The notes beneath the pieces are model-generated. The model made no database searches. It was not told the origin of the DNA and worked only from the letters and a program-made list of their open reading frames with translations. Both the position numbers and the translations under genes were made by a program. Shown piece by piece: positions 1 through 61,548 of a stretch of DNA of 64,000 nucleotides. The stretch spans positions 105,585,273-105,649,272 of the forward strand of contig NC_080423.1 of assembly GCF_029873635.1 (NCBI RefSeq), written 5' to 3'. The stretch is from Malania oleifera (Eukaryota; Streptophyta; Magnoliopsida; Santalales; Ximeniaceae). Each line of letters begins with the position of its first letter. Within the stretch, counting starts at the first letter, position 1.

Positions 1-83
1 GAATGTCTGATTCTGGCCCAAGAAATTTCCAGCATTCCTTTAATATTTGCTGATGAATTTGTCTTTCTCTGTTGATAGCCTAA

Positions 84-679
84 GGGGTCATTTGGTATCA
101 TTGTAAAAAATGATACAAATGGGAGCTAGAAATGAAAACCAAAAACCAGCAACCTATTTGGTTATCATTTATAAAATTAAAATTAATTAAAAATGCTCAT
201 TTTCGTCTTTAAATCAAATAATATTATAAAAATAAAAATAAAAATTATTTTAATTATTTTAATTAACTGTTATACTTTCAAATTTTACTTTACAATAAAA
301 ACTTTATTAGACATGACAATTGAAAAGTAGTAAAAGTATGTTGTAATGGACTTTGTTATTATTTTTTGAATTGTATGTTTTTATTTTGATTATATTTAAA
401 TTCATATGATCATTTTATTTTTATTTTAATTTAAAGGTGTATAAATTGGTTTATTTTATCCAAGAGAACTGTTTCTAGATATGAAAATTTCTGGCAATAG
501 GTTGTCAAAACCACTGAAAACCGTAAAATTTAGTTTTTAGTTTTTTTGCAAACAGCTGAAAACCGAAAGTGGAAACAGAAAACTAGCAACATAAACAAAT
601 GGATTTTTATAATCTGTTTCTTCATTGTGCAAAAAGACAAAATAGAAAACAGAAAACAACAACAATACCAAACAGGTCC
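84..679. mobile_element. Tourist-like MITE, copy 1
   Basis: Non-coding AT-rich element with imperfect terminal inverted repeats. The left end reads GGGGTCATTTGGTATCATTG and the right end reads, in reverse complement, GGACCTGTTTGGTATTGTTG. A TAA triplet flanks it on both sides (81-83 and 680-682), which fits PIF/Harbinger-type insertion. Related copies lie at 16371-16965 and 45370-45718 and share inner blocks such as 'ctgaaaaccgtaaaat' and 'ataatctgtttcttcat'. No transposase is encoded, so it would depend on an enzyme from elsewhere. Confidence 0.7.
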
Positions 680-2214
680 TAAACAGCTCATAAGATTGAA
701 GTATTAGTGTTGTCTTATCATTTCAGACATCGTTAAAAAATCATTCCTTCAAGAAGGTTTTTCCACTCCGTACTAATGATTTTTTCAACAGCCCTACCCT
801 ACAATTAAATAAGAGAGAGGGATTGAGAGTTTGTGTAGAGAAACAGTGAGGGGGGAGAGATTTTTTTAAAATTTTTAAATAATTGATGCTTTGACCATGT
901 GAAAACAAAGGGAGTAAAGCAAAAAAACAGAGGGAGCAATACCGATCGTTGATATATTTTTGAAAAATTGAATGTTTTTTTGGGAAACTAACTCAGACAT
1001 CCACTTGGCTTAGTTTTTGTCATAGGGTTTTGCTTTGGTTTGTTCCCTCTCTGAGTTGTTTTTATTTTTACTTTTAGATAACACCTCCTTGAGTTATTTT
1101 TATAACAATGTAATTTATTTAAATAAAAATGGAGCCATTTTTTTCACATAATAGTGAATGTTACCATTAAAGAATTGCACTTTAATTTGATGAAAGGGAA
1201 AATATTTCCAACAGTTTAATTGAACAATGATGATAGTGATTTAGGCTATGAACAGTTTGTACACTAGAAAAATCTTAAGTAATGAATTTTGGAAAAACTC
1301 TTTATTTGTTCATTGTTAGTTTACATCAAGCCCTAATATAGATCACCTAATACTAAATAAGGAAACAATCTCTAGGAGATAATATCAAATCCATAAAACT
1401 TAGAACCACACAAATGTAAAGTCTTTAAAAATGATTACATAATTTTAAAAACCCTACATTATGTCTTATGTCTGTGGTAGACATGAAGGTGGTCTTCCTG
1501 AGTGTGATCTCCATCAGAACTTTTCAACAAGGTTAGTCTTCCTTCTCTAGACAGTAGTTTGGCAAGGCATTCCAACCTGCAAGTTATTTCAAATTTTTTA
1601 ACAATTGGGTCCAAATTTGCCTATCGATAAACTTGGCTCTAAAGGCAGCCCTATGTGTGTAATGAGCAAAAAAAACCAGGCCACATCCTAGGATCTCGAC
1701 CAACCTTTGACTATTTACAATATAAGCAAAGAATTCTTGTGCGGCACCAACAATTCTGAGAAGCCCTTTAATGGCACATTATTGGAACCTGTTAGACATT
1801 CAAAGATTTGATTGGCCAGTAGCCTGGTCGATTTGTGTGTATGGATCTTGGACACTTAGTGATAGGGTTCAAATGAGGTTCAAATAGAATTTGTTCATTG
1901 TCAACATTTAGAGACTCCTATATTAGTCATCGTTATCTCATTTTTATGGCCGGATATGTTGCTTCTGATTGGTTTAATAATGCAAATATAATTCGAATGC
2001 TTGTTAGAGATGTTGCTTTTGGTATGATATAATGAGGGCCGAGTTTATGTTTTCTGAATCTAGACTGTTGGGATTGGAAACTGCAAATAACGATGATACC
2101 ACTGTATTTGGTCTTCAGTTTTAGTTTCTAAGTTTTCCAATTTCCTAAATGACTAGTAGGATGACATTGGGAAGATGAGGTTTAATGTGATTGCAATTTT
2201 TTTTCTTGGTCTAG
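680..2214. other. No gene seen; probably the last intron of the RPAC1 gene
   Basis: No coding exon, RNA gene or clear repeat was recognised here. Because the next exon (2215) starts at a good 3' splice site, this stretch, and probably all of 1-2214 including the MITE, is read as intron. Its 5' splice site would be left of the window. Confidence 0.5.
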
Positions 2215-2318
2215 TTACCATCGAATCAACTGGAGCATTACCTCCTGAAGTGCTGTTCACTGAAGCTGTGAAGATCTTGGAAGACAAGTGCGAACGCGTC
2301 ATTACTGAACTCTCTTGA
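2215..2318 (+). CDS. RPAC1: Last coding exon of RPAC1 (AC40 subunit of RNA polymerases I and III)
   Basis: A pyrimidine-rich tract ending in TAG precedes this exon at 2214. After a split codon the frame reads TIESTGALPPEVLFTEAVKI, then LEDKCERVITELS and TGA at 2316-2318. The block ESTG-LPP-VL--EA-K-L--KC matches the C-terminus of RPAC1/AC40, the alpha-like assembly subunit shared by RNA polymerases I and III, rather than the RPB3 paralogue of polymerase II. RPAC1 pairs with AC19 to start assembly of the polymerase core in the nucleus. Only the last 33 residues are in the window; no upstream exon was found in 1-2214. The gene converges on the kelch gene, whose stop codon is 4.4 kb away. Splicing to an upstream exon is inferred. 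Confidence 0.8.
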
Positions 2319-4344
2319 TGCTTTGATCTTTGTGAAGATAATGCTGGACTCTTGAAGGAGATGCAGGGGCCAAAGCTGTAAAGAAAGGGGTTTATTGTTT
2401 TATATGTGACTGTTCTCTGTTTCCCCTCATGTCAGACTCTGACTTATTTTTTCTTCACTAGTTTCAGGATGTGGAAGATCTTCCTAGTTAGGTCAGCTAC
2501 AATGGGGGCTAAACCTTTGTGGTATTTAAAGATGCAGTCAGATCTTATATTAAATTTGATTTTTGACCAAAAAACATGTTGCTGATTTTTGCCCAGGTTG
2601 CACTGTTCAAATATACCTTGAAAATCGTAAATAGAATCTTGCGGTTCCTGGGGTTGCAAATGAGCTACTGAGCATTTGGTTGTTCCCGGCTTAAACTGGG
2701 TTGGGCCTGAGCGGAGCTTGGGGACGAAGATGCACTCTTAAGTTGTTTAAGCTTAGTTTCATTTATACTTACTGCTCAAGCTTGTTATTTAGTTTAATTC
2801 AACATGCACTTTTGTGTCAAATTCTGGGAATTTAACATTAGCTAACGCTACTTAACAATCATAGTTAGACATTTTTGTTAAAAATTTTGAAATAATATCG
2901 GTTAATGCTTATAAATTATAGTTCAATTCTGTTATCTGATTGGCATTTTAGCATATTTCCACTCATTATTGTCCTTTGCTGGGAAAGTTTCCACCAGTGG
3001 ATTGTGATGGTATAATAATATGTTACATGTTCCACTATTCACAAGCCAAGGCAGACTTGGTATCAAATTCAAGTTGTTAGGCTGCTGAAGTTGTAAAGTG
3101 AGCTGGGCCTTGCTTAGTTTGTACCCAAATTTGACCCTTCTTAGGCAAGCCAAGAGGGAGCTGTTAATTGACTGTTTGGTTCATTAGTTGGGCATTGTGG
3201 TTGGATTGTAAGATGGGCATTGCTACTGTCGTGGATCATTTTGTTGTAGTACTGATCATAGTTCCATAGTATTGCTTACTCTTTTGGCTGAAACCATATT
3301 GTTTTCCTGTGAACAGTACTAATCCCTGTGTCACCCTGTTCCTCACAGTAGTTCCTCCTATTACTTTGGCACCTTGTTGCTAATCATTAATCATAGCTAT
3401 GCATGACCTTGGTTTGGTTTGTGTGAGGTATTAGCTGTTTTTTGAATCAAGTACTTATTTGAGTTCTTTTTAATAAATACTTATTTTTAGGACATTTCAA
3501 ACGGGAAACGGTAGCCCTTGAGCGCCATGGTTGAGTAAGGTATATGGCCTGCAGCTTCACAAATAGCACACAATTGTAAATCTAATCTTTCTGAACTCTT
3601 ATGAGCTACTTAAAGATAATTTTATGTTCTATTATATCACTGAACTCTCTATCCTTACTACAATTTTCAGATTGTTTAGCAACTGCTAAAACTAATAGAG
3701 ACTTGTGTCATATGCAAGATATTTTAGTATTTAAATTGTAAATATAATCTTTCTGCCCTCTTAATCTGAACATCTCAAGAGTCATTCAATTTAATTTAAC
3801 TAATTAGTCTCATTTGATGAATTTGTTTACTTTTTAAGAGAACAATAAATACATATTTTGAATCACTTGGGCCATTACAATTTACAATATTTTCTTTTGA
3901 TTTGCTATTATAATTTTGTTTTATTTTTGAGCCCAAAATCACTGAAAATTATGGCTTGCACTTTGGAGGAAGACTTCTGCTTTTATAAATTTATTTCTTG
4001 CTCTTATGATAGTTTTACTTTGCAACCAAAAAGTCGCATGAAGTAAATTTGATGCACTCTCAAGCCTGCCGCTGTTCGTGGATGTCTAGCTTAAATTCTC
4101 TTATGTTGTGTTTGGGAGGTTCTTGGATTTGAATTTAGACAAAATTTAATATAATTTTATGTTATATTCTTTTAAATCTAAATAAATGCAAATTCAAAAT
4201 CTCTCAACACAGTTTTGTCATGCTTAATTTGGTTGAGACTACTTTTGAGCAACATCATTTTGCTTTCTCCACAATCATTTTCCATACTTACCTAAGTTGA
4301 ATTTAATTTTGAACTGCATTAATTTGGGCTACCTGCCATAGCAA

Positions 4345-4370
4345 ATATATATATATATATATATATATAT
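4345..4370. repeat. (AT)13 microsatellite
   Basis: Uninterrupted AT dinucleotides, about 13 units, in intergenic DNA. Confidence 0.9.
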
Positions 4371-5089
4371 TATGATTTATTTGGTACGAAAGAATGTAAT
4401 GGAATTGGTCTTTATAAATTTTTCTTCGGCTACCCAAAAATATTTAGCTGACCATTTTTCAATAATTTTCTATTTGGGTATTGGTATTTTTTTTTCCCAA
4501 GTTGGACCTCATAATTTTAGAGCCCATTTAATTGTGAAAAATATTTTTCATTTTTTTTTATTTTTCAAAATGTGTATTAAAAAGATAGAAAGTAAAGAGC
4601 TTGTTTAGTTGTGTGAAATAATTTTTTAAAAAATTTTTGTTCTTAGATTTCAAAATAATTATAAAAAGAACACTATTTTTAAATTTTCTAAAAAATGACA
4701 TAATATTTGAGATCTTGAATTTGGAAGAAACTCAATAAAATTTTATTTTATATTTTATTAGAATCTATACAAATTTAAATTCAAGATGCAAATTCAATGT
4801 TCCCAGATATAGGGTAAGAACTTTATAAACTCTGAAAACAACAAAAATGTTCTTCAACTTTTCTACACATTTTGAAAACAATATGACATTTATGTAATTA
4901 TTCCAAAACTTAAAAAAAAAAAATAAAACTATTTCCATAAGTAAATAGTAACTAATTTTTATTTTATTTTATTTAATTTTTGAATATAAATGTTGTACAA
5001 CTAGAAAAGTAGTTCAATTTTTAATATATTTTTTAAAAAATAAGATAAAAATAAAAATAAAAATTATTTTCCCCAACCCAACTAAAAAA

Positions 5090-5119
5090 CCCCCCCCCCC
5101 ACCCCCCCCCCCCCCCCCC
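5090..5119. repeat. Poly(C) tract, C11-A-C18
   Basis: A nearly pure run of C followed by GC-rich sequence, just left of a SINE in otherwise AT-rich DNA. Runs of this length are prone to assembly error, so the exact length should not be trusted. Confidence 0.85.
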
Positions 5120-5161
5120 GCGCCCGCCCTGCGGCCGTCATATCAAAATCTTGCCCACTTA

Positions 5162-5392
5162 CCCCCGGGCACTGGCTCGGGTGGCAAGGGCGACCCGGCT
5201 GAGCCTGTGACCCAGGTTAGCTGCTCGGGATCGATTCCTGCTGCCTTGAGCAAATCCCGATTTACCTCCCTGCAAGATCTTGGGGTGGGTTCTGTGGGGC
5301 TTGGGGATTAGTCTCGCTGTGATGCATCCCAGGGTAATTTAGTAGATGCCAACTGGGGACACTCGGACGATATCCAAAAAAAAAAAAAAAAG
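5162..5392 (+). mobile_element. tRNA-derived SINE with 12-bp target duplications
   Basis: A 231-bp GC-rich unit that starts in a tRNA-like head. An A-box-like motif (TGGCTCGGGTGG) is followed by a B-box-like motif (GGATCGATTCC) at tRNA-like spacing, then an unrelated body and a tail of about 16 A. The direct repeat cttgcccactta flanks it at 5150-5161 and 5393-5404 without mismatch, the footprint of LINE-mediated insertion. It would be transcribed by RNA polymerase III from its internal promoter. The perfect duplication and intact A-tail point to a fairly young insertion. The family name is not known to me. Confidence 0.88.
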
Positions 5393-5404
5393 CTTGCCCA
5401 CTTA

Positions 5405-6757
5405 GAAATGGAATCAAGAGTACAATTTCAACTTTACAAGTCACTAACATTTAATTTTCTGTTATATTAAAATAAATCAATATTTTTAACAATATTTAAT
5501 ATAAATACAAGCAAACGAAAATATAAATCCCATTTGTTGTTTTTTTTTCTCAAATAAAATCCTTAGTTTAAATAAATCCTTACTGTGAATGAAATTGGAT
5601 GAAAAATAGAATCAAATCTATAATTCAATTTCTCCATTAATCTTTTTATATTTTTATTATATTTTATGCTGATTCAATTCCATTTTATAATATAAAACAA
5701 CCATCACGCCCAATATGGACCTTCCCTGAAAAGAGAGCAGATGATAGATCCCAGTTTCCAAAGCTGGATTTATATTTTTTTTGGAATTTAGGAATGGAAA
5801 AAAGTAGTACAAATTGTACGCTCCTATAGGTTTTTCCCTTCAATCAATTAATTAATAATACCATTTATCCATATTTACACTTGACATAGAAAATGAAAAC
5901 AACTTAAAAAAAAAAAAGCCTGAGGCATTCACAGTAACCCTCATCTATCAGCATTTCATGAACGAATGGTAAATTCTTATTCAGAACACTATGTTGTCAC
6001 ATGGTTTAATCATTGTTTTTAAGAGCACATTTGAATTTAGGATTTCATTCTAAAAAGGGCAGAAATCCATTTGTATTGCCTTCTTTCTTTATCTCAGATA
6101 ATATTAAAAATGAAAAAAAAATTTATCTTAATATGATTAAACTTTTAAAGAATAAATGTTAGCAATGTGCAAAAATCAAATTTAATCAAAATTTTCTATC
6201 ATTTGATACTTTTTTTTTTCTTGATAATTGAACATGAAAGATGTAAAAAATTCTTTATCTTTTTCTTTCCTTTTTCTAATATTAGCGAAGTTTCAAAGGG
6301 GGCAAAACAAAATGGTAAGAAAAATCGCACATCAAGAGAGTAACTTGAAAACAATGCTCATGAAAATATTAAGACCTTTTAATAACTTTGAAATAAGTAG
6401 AAAACAAGGTGTTCTGTTTTGTTATTTTTTGACAAACTGAAAAAAAATAAAATTTGAGAAGGGTTCAGAAATGAGTCCTAAAAGCATTATTTTTTAGTAA
6501 TGACATTTAATGCTGATACGAAATGAAATTCACAAATAAGTCAATTTAGCGACCCATGAACTATGTCCAGAACAAGAATGTTATATTCAAGCCTTAACCT
6601 GACACAGAAGATCAAAAAAATTGGTCTCCATTAAATCCCACCAATAAACTTAGGGAAGAAAAATAAATAAATAAATAAACCTCAGCCTAGATGTAATGTA
6701 ATTTTAATACAACAACAAAAGCATCCAAATAATTTCAAAAATATGGAAAGCTCAAAA
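5405..6757. other. Intergenic; contains the kelch gene 3' UTR at its right end
   Basis: AT-rich DNA without recognisable coding sequence. The 3' UTR of the kelch gene should run leftwards from 6757. It contains a short (TAAA)n run near 6662-6680 but no unmistakable polyadenylation signal. Confidence 0.5.
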
Positions 6758-55675
<48,918 letters not shown>

Positions 55676-55800
55676 TGAGAGAGAGAGAGAGCCGTCGGAG
55701 CAAACTCGGGAAAGCGAACAGGGACTGGCATTATAAAAACGTAGGTATTGGCGTATTGCTCCATTATACGGCGTCGTTTGGATTTAGAAGTCGCCATTTT
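55676..55800 (-). promoter_or_regulatory. 5' UTR and core promoter of the kelch gene
   Basis: A TATA-like TTTTTATAATG at about 55729-55739 lies some 55 bp from the ATG. A (CT)n stretch, frequent in plant 5' UTRs, precedes the ATG directly. An ATG at 55797 in another frame is discussed under findings. Confidence 0.55.
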
Positions 55801-56507
55801 AAATTGAAAAAAAAAAATATTTTATCTCAGATTTTTACTCTTTATTTTAATATAAAAAATTATTGTAAATTGTTGATTAGAAAATAATAATTTTTTTATT
55901 GATTTAAATTTTTTGCAAGATGTTTTAAAAATGTTAAAAAATAGGTACTGAAAAATAACTAAAAATATATGCATTAGTCATGAGTAGATATATGTATTAA
56001 TCATGAATAACTTTTTGTGAATATCGTGATGAACACACTATATGTATCATGAGTAATTTTTTAATTTTTTTAGTTATTGGAACAATTTTGGTTGATCTAT
56101 TCAATGAACATTGTTAATTGGACTAAAATGACATTTAATAAATATATAATATATTATACAAATACACATTATATATATTTAAAATATATATATGTTGTAT
56201 TGAAGAGGTTATGGGAAACTCACTATGGGGTAATTTATCCTAACTTCATTACTAAATGCGTTTTCCTTGTGCACATTTTCAGAAGTAATGGTGATCATTC
56301 AACTAAGATAGTCGTCTAAAAAATTAAAGTCATTTAGGTAAGGTGAAGCACATGTCACTCAATTACTAAAGTGATTAAGTGGAGAACCACATAGAAAATA
56401 TCTAAGCTAAACACTGCAAACGAGGGACAAATCGCTTAAGAGATCGAATTACTTATCACCTAGGAGACAAAAATTTATAAAAAAAACTACTTAGACAATA
56501 GAAAATG
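55801..56507. other. Upstream intergenic DNA
   Basis: AT-rich; probably holds distal promoter sequence. No feature recognised. Confidence 0.45.
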
Positions 56508-57155
56508 CTAATGTTTTTAAAGATGAAGGCGTAAGAAGAGACGCTCTAACCCTTAAGAGGCAAGGCATAAGTCTAAAGGTATTGGGGCATAAGCTTTTTG
56601 AGATTTTATTTTTAAATTAAAATACATAAATAAATTACATATTTTTAAAATAAAGAAAAAAACAAGAAAATCACAAATATAGTGGGGAAAAAACCAAATA
56701 TAATTTGCAAACTACTTGTTGGTGATTCAAAAAAATTGCTAAGTTAAATTCATTATGCAAAGCATGACAAGAGATAGTTATAGTAATACAAAGTTCAAAT
56801 TATAGTTATAGTAATACAAAGTTCAAATTATTTTTCAAGATAAAAAATACAACTAAATTGCTTTGGAAAGGTTGAGGTTCATGAGTTTTAGAAATCAACT
56901 CATATCATAACACTCCTTGTTAATGTTATATAGACATGGAGTTAATATTTTCAAACCAAATCTTACTTGAGAAATACATACACAAAATGTGTAAGCCTCA
57001 AGTAACAAGGCGCAAAAGGCGTGCCTTTTGTACAAATGCATAAGCCTCGGTGTGTAATGTATTAGCCTTTTTGGAATTCGGTGTTTTAGATTAAGCCTCG
57101 AAGCATTTTAGACATGTCTTGCCTTGAAGCTCGATTAAGCCTTTTAAAACATTGG
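56508..57155. mobile_element. hAT-like element related to 25855-26729, without the minisatellite
   Basis: Ends CTAATGTTTTTAAAG and, inverted, CCAATGTTTTAAAAGGC. The flanks agaaaatg (56500-56507) and agaacacg (57156-57163) are a decayed 8-bp duplication (6 of 8). Subterminal 'aggcgtaag' and 'gcctcg' motifs match the other element. Much older by its divergence. Confidence 0.7.
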
Positions 57156-57479
57156 AGAACACGTATTCTTCATCACCTAATTCATCAGGTAAAGTTCGGC
57201 CAATAGCAAGTAACGATGTGAATAAGCAGTGGACAAGCATGTAAATTATAATAAATTTGACCTTTAATGTTATAAAAAATTCATAGATTATGGTTAAACT
57301 TTAAATATTTTACAAATGTCCTTGGTTATCAGGGTCTATTAATACTTATAATCGTAAATTTAGTATAGGTTTAACCTGAAAATAGTATAAATACATGTAA
57401 TAGTTATTGTAAAGGGATCTCTAACTCAATTCAACAAACATCATGCTATAACTTTGCGTTAAACAAGTCCTAGTAGATT
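57156..57479. other. Intergenic, nothing recognised
   Basis: AT-rich stretch between an hAT-like element and an LTR. Confidence 0.4.
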
Positions 57480-59490
57480 TGTAACGACCTGCTATTTAAC
57501 TTGGGATTTTTTTTTTTTTTTATATACTATAACATTTATAATGCTCTGATACCAAATTAGATTAAACTCAACCATCAACCTAAGCAGCGAGAAGTGAAAA
57601 TTAAATAAACATAACCATATATAATTATATACAATACCAGAGTACTAAAATGTTTCCTAAAAATATACATATATGACTGTTATCCAAAAATACCCTCAAC
57701 TGGCTAGGACTACACAAAAATACTCCCAAAATACTCACTCTACTGTCAGGACAATACTGAGCCCCCCCTATCTGCGAGTTTGATTTGCTCACCTACTTGG
57801 ATCACTTGAAAAATGTTAAAGTAACGGGACGAGTCAACGCTCAGTAAGACGAAATATGCTATTACTAGTGTGTGGTAATTGAGTTACAATACTGTGAAAA
57901 TCTATTACTATATAATCATGTATCACTAAATCTGTAACTACAATATCAATAATATAAACCATCTCCTTTTCCCTGTTGCTTAACATATCTGTACTTTAGG
58001 TTTCTACTCAAAATACTTCTATAATATATATATATATTTGTCTCTGTAAATCTATATAAACATAGTAATAACTGAAAACTTCCCTGTGGATAACTATGTG
58101 TCATGATTTAATCCCTCATGACAGGGTTGTGCGGCTCGTAGGCGGGATCTACCCTAACTGGCCGACCAGGATAAACCACTATACTCCATCAGTCTGATCA
58201 GCCCTCCTCAACCCATATCTGATGGGGAGCCTATCCACTCGTGGGCTCTATACGATCGACTGTTATACCATGTATTATCTGAATAGGTGGTTGCACTCTA
58301 TATACTGTATGTAGCAACGGTATCGTGCTCTGTAAATTGTAATGGTCCAACAAGGTTTGATACTATATAATACATTTTTGTATATAACTATATGTTTTTC
58401 CATGATTTTGTAATAACTGTATAAATCATGACGCCGTGATAAATTGTATCTGTATCAACTGTATTTTCTGAAATAAACTGTAAAACTGTATGTCATGGTA
58501 CTGTAAACTATATCTGTATCAACTATATAATCATGGTATTCTGTAATTACTATAAAACATATCCACTGTCTGTATATTCTGTAAAACATAATTCAGAAAA
58601 ATACTGTAAAACATGTCTGTACTATATCTATATTCTCAAGCCATAAAGTAATTTAAAACATATTATACATAATGGATAAATTGTATTAATTTCTACTGTG
58701 AATAATAATCTGGTAAAATATACATTTCATACTGAAAATTACTCTAAAACTGTCTAGCATAGCATATTTCCCTTACTTGATTTCTGCTAAAGTCTCCTTA
58801 CTGTAACGAGTCCTACACCCGCAGGGTTCTCCACTCAACACCCTAAAAACAACATTCGCCAAAACAGAATATCAATATTTCTCTGTCTATATCATTTCCT
58901 ATAACTGCTACTAAACCAAATTTTACTTAACCTTACCCTGAATTTGGGATGAAATTCAACTTCGTCTCATTGACGATCCGCTCCAGCAGACTTGGAGAGA
59001 ACTTCCCTAGGAGCGTCGTGGTGGCCTCAGATCATCGATTCGGTGAACGATGGGGCTGAAATCGAAGAAAGATGGAGGTGGAGTCGTGGGAGAGAGAGAG
59101 AGAGAGGAGGGTTTCGGTGAGATTTTTGCGCAAGAAAATGAGTTTAACACTATTTACACTGCGGCCTTTGTCAACGAGGCACATCATCTCGTCGGCGAGT
59201 CCTGAAGAAAGTTCATCGACGAACCTGCACCCTCGTCGATGAATTTCAGACTTCCAAAAATCCTTTCTCGGTATCTTCTTGTCGACGAAACTTGCCTTTG
59301 TCGACGAGACCCTCTTGTACCCTCGTCGACGAATCCTCTGTGTTCGTCGATGAGGCCATGAGAAAATTCCCTAGTTATTATATTCAAAATGCAATATTGT
59401 CGACGAACGCTTCGACTGCCTCCTTCTGTTACTGTTTCCATTTTTCTCCCCCTTTATTATTTAAACACCATTATTCTTCGGATCGTTACA
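57480..59490. mobile_element. Probable solo LTR, family with TGTAACGA ends (copy A)
   Basis: 2,011 bp bounded by TGTAACGACC at the left and GGATCGTTACA at the right, a TG...CA pair with extended inverted ends. Flanks agatt and atatt agree at 4 of 5 bases. It shares with 61549-63383 the order: 'gggttgtgcggctcgtaggcggga' box, 'gcgtcgtggtggcctcagatc' box, (GA)n and an array of TCGTCGACGA-type motifs. Long LTRs of this kind are usual in Ty3/gypsy, but without inner coding sequence this is not proven. Confidence 0.65.
59165..59412. repeat. Array of TCGTCGACGA-type palindromes in LTR copy A
   Basis: At least eight matches or near matches to the palindrome TCGTCGACGA, with GTCGAC cores, spaced about 20-50 bp. 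This makes a CpG-rich island in AT-rich DNA. A shorter version occurs in copy B at about 63291-63367. Confidence 0.8.
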
Positions 59491-61548
59491 ATATTTTATC
59501 CCCCTTATTTCTTTATTCCTTTCCCTTCTCCCTTTTCTATGATTTTTACTATCATTATCCTTACACTTTTGGTAGAAATTAACAAAACAAGCTCATTTAT
59601 AACAAATTCACCATCTGTCAATCTAAATTCATATCATCCCTTAAAAAGAACTTGATTTTTTATCAAACATTCTCATATTGTAAGATGAATTGGTCATAAA
59701 GCTAGTTAAGCCTTGTTATTTGTGTTATTTTGTAAGGTTTTTTTGGTTTGAACTCGTTGACCATTGGATATTGGTCATAACAAGACAAGCATTGAGACAT
59801 TACAGATAAAAAACATTAAATGTCTCCCAAAAACAATATCAACAACCAACCAAAACCAGACTACAAAACCAAACAAAACTAAATAAGAAACAAATCTAAA
59901 CATGCATATCAAAAACAAGGATAATAAAATAAACTAAAATCAAAAAATCTAAACCATACTTATCTTCAACACTTTAAATATTTGCAATTATTCACTTATG
60001 CTACATTAATTGGCCCATTTAGCATTCATACTTTGAACTTTTGTGTTTTACTTATCAAATATAGTAGTTTTTGAAAATACACATACTAAGCCAAAAAACA
60101 CTATTCCCCCCTCTAGTGCAAGACCATCACCACATTTTCAATGCCAAATTCTTAAAAATACAAGTTAAATTCTATTTTGTAATTTGGTAGTTGTATCAAC
60201 TGATCACGGGAGGAGGGAGGGAGTGATTTGTTGAATGCATAATGCAAACACATTTTTGTTTTCTTTGATCGTGATCAATTGCACAATAAAATATTATTGT
60301 ATTCCATAATCAAACATTAATTGTTTGTTTTCTTGACAATTATTCCCACAAATTTTGCAAGAGTTGCACCCTACACACGCATGCCCGAATTGTTCACAAG
60401 GCGTGTGTCAAATCTTTCAATCAATCTCAAATCCTAGGATTTGGCTCAATGAACTCAAATTGGACTTGTATAGGGTGATCCAACCTCTTTAACTCTTTCT
60501 TACGAAGCTCAAGTGTCATCGACGATACTTGACTTGGCTAACCTATTGCTAACCTATTCGTTAATTAGATTGTTTTCTCCCTTTGATAGAGGCCTCATGG
60601 ACAATTATAACCCTCTTTATTGGTTAATGTCATTGTTACTACCTAGTGTTATTAACACCCCAATTTTTATCCCACGAGGGAGGTTTCTAATCAAACATTT
60701 TCTTCTTCTACTTCAAAATTTTTCTTTTTAAAGCTACCTTATTCTTACATGATCATCTCATTACTTGATACTTGATCTTTGAATTACCTAGTAATATTTT
60801 GTATGTAATATTGCCTCTCTTCTACATCTAAGAATTCGTATCTACACATGACTTCTAAAAATAATTGTTTAATTTTTTTATGAGCAAAAGAATTTTATTT
60901 TATACCAAAATGCAAATGTTTACAATTCAAAAATTTGAAACAGACCTTCTAATTCATGAGACACATTAACATAAAAGGTGGTGCATTATACACTTGTACA
61001 AATTGTAAGACATTGTAATGCAATGGTCCATCTAAATCTAATCAATCTTTAGTTACAAATTGAGTGATTCAATGTTTAGATCCTAAAAGACCCCAATACA
61101 ATTAAAGTGGTTTGTTCACTTGATTAGAATAGTAGAATTACATAATTGTTTTTTAGAAAAAACTAAATCAAACATATTTACAAAATAAAATTTCATAGGA
61201 AGTGCATAAAATTCTTTAGTATGCAACGTTACCTTTGCAACAACTCTACCATTGCACCAAAACTCCCTTTAAAATTCTTAAGTATGCAACGTTACCTTGG
61301 CGACAACTCTTCCATTGCACCAAAGTTCCCTTTTACAAAATAAAACTTCATCTTTTAATTAATATCATCTTTTTACTTTTTTTCAAGAAAAGAGTTATTT
61401 CCACTAAATCAACACAACATTATGAAACAATTATAAAGCAACATATTACAATTTCTTTAATTTGTTTAAACCCAATGTTGGAAACCAACTTCTCATATGC
61501 TGTAAACATTTTTAGTGGCACAAATTTTACACCAAAAAAAATGGAAAA
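59491..61548. other. Region between LTR copies A and B; no coding sequence
   Basis: No primer-binding site follows copy A on the + strand. No gag or pol frame was seen, so A and B are probably separate insertions. An A-rich purine stretch precedes copy B. Confidence 0.5.
61210..61335. repeat. 63-bp tandem duplication
   Basis: Two units with 'agtatgcaacgttacctt' and 'ccattgcaccaaa' are offset by 63 bp and differ at a few bases. Confidence 0.8.

Larger units (their letters stand above)
2319..5149. other. Intergenic region between convergent genes; RPAC1 3' UTR at its left end
   Basis: The first few hundred bases should hold the RPAC1 3' UTR, but no polyadenylation signal could be fixed. The rest is AT-rich. 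The short open frames on both strands have no recognisable family and no coding character. A dinucleotide repeat and a C-run are listed separately. Confidence 0.55.

Noticed and set aside
59184-59441. An 85-codon frame on the - strand
   Set aside because: It is produced by the stop-free TCGTCGACGA motifs of an LTR.
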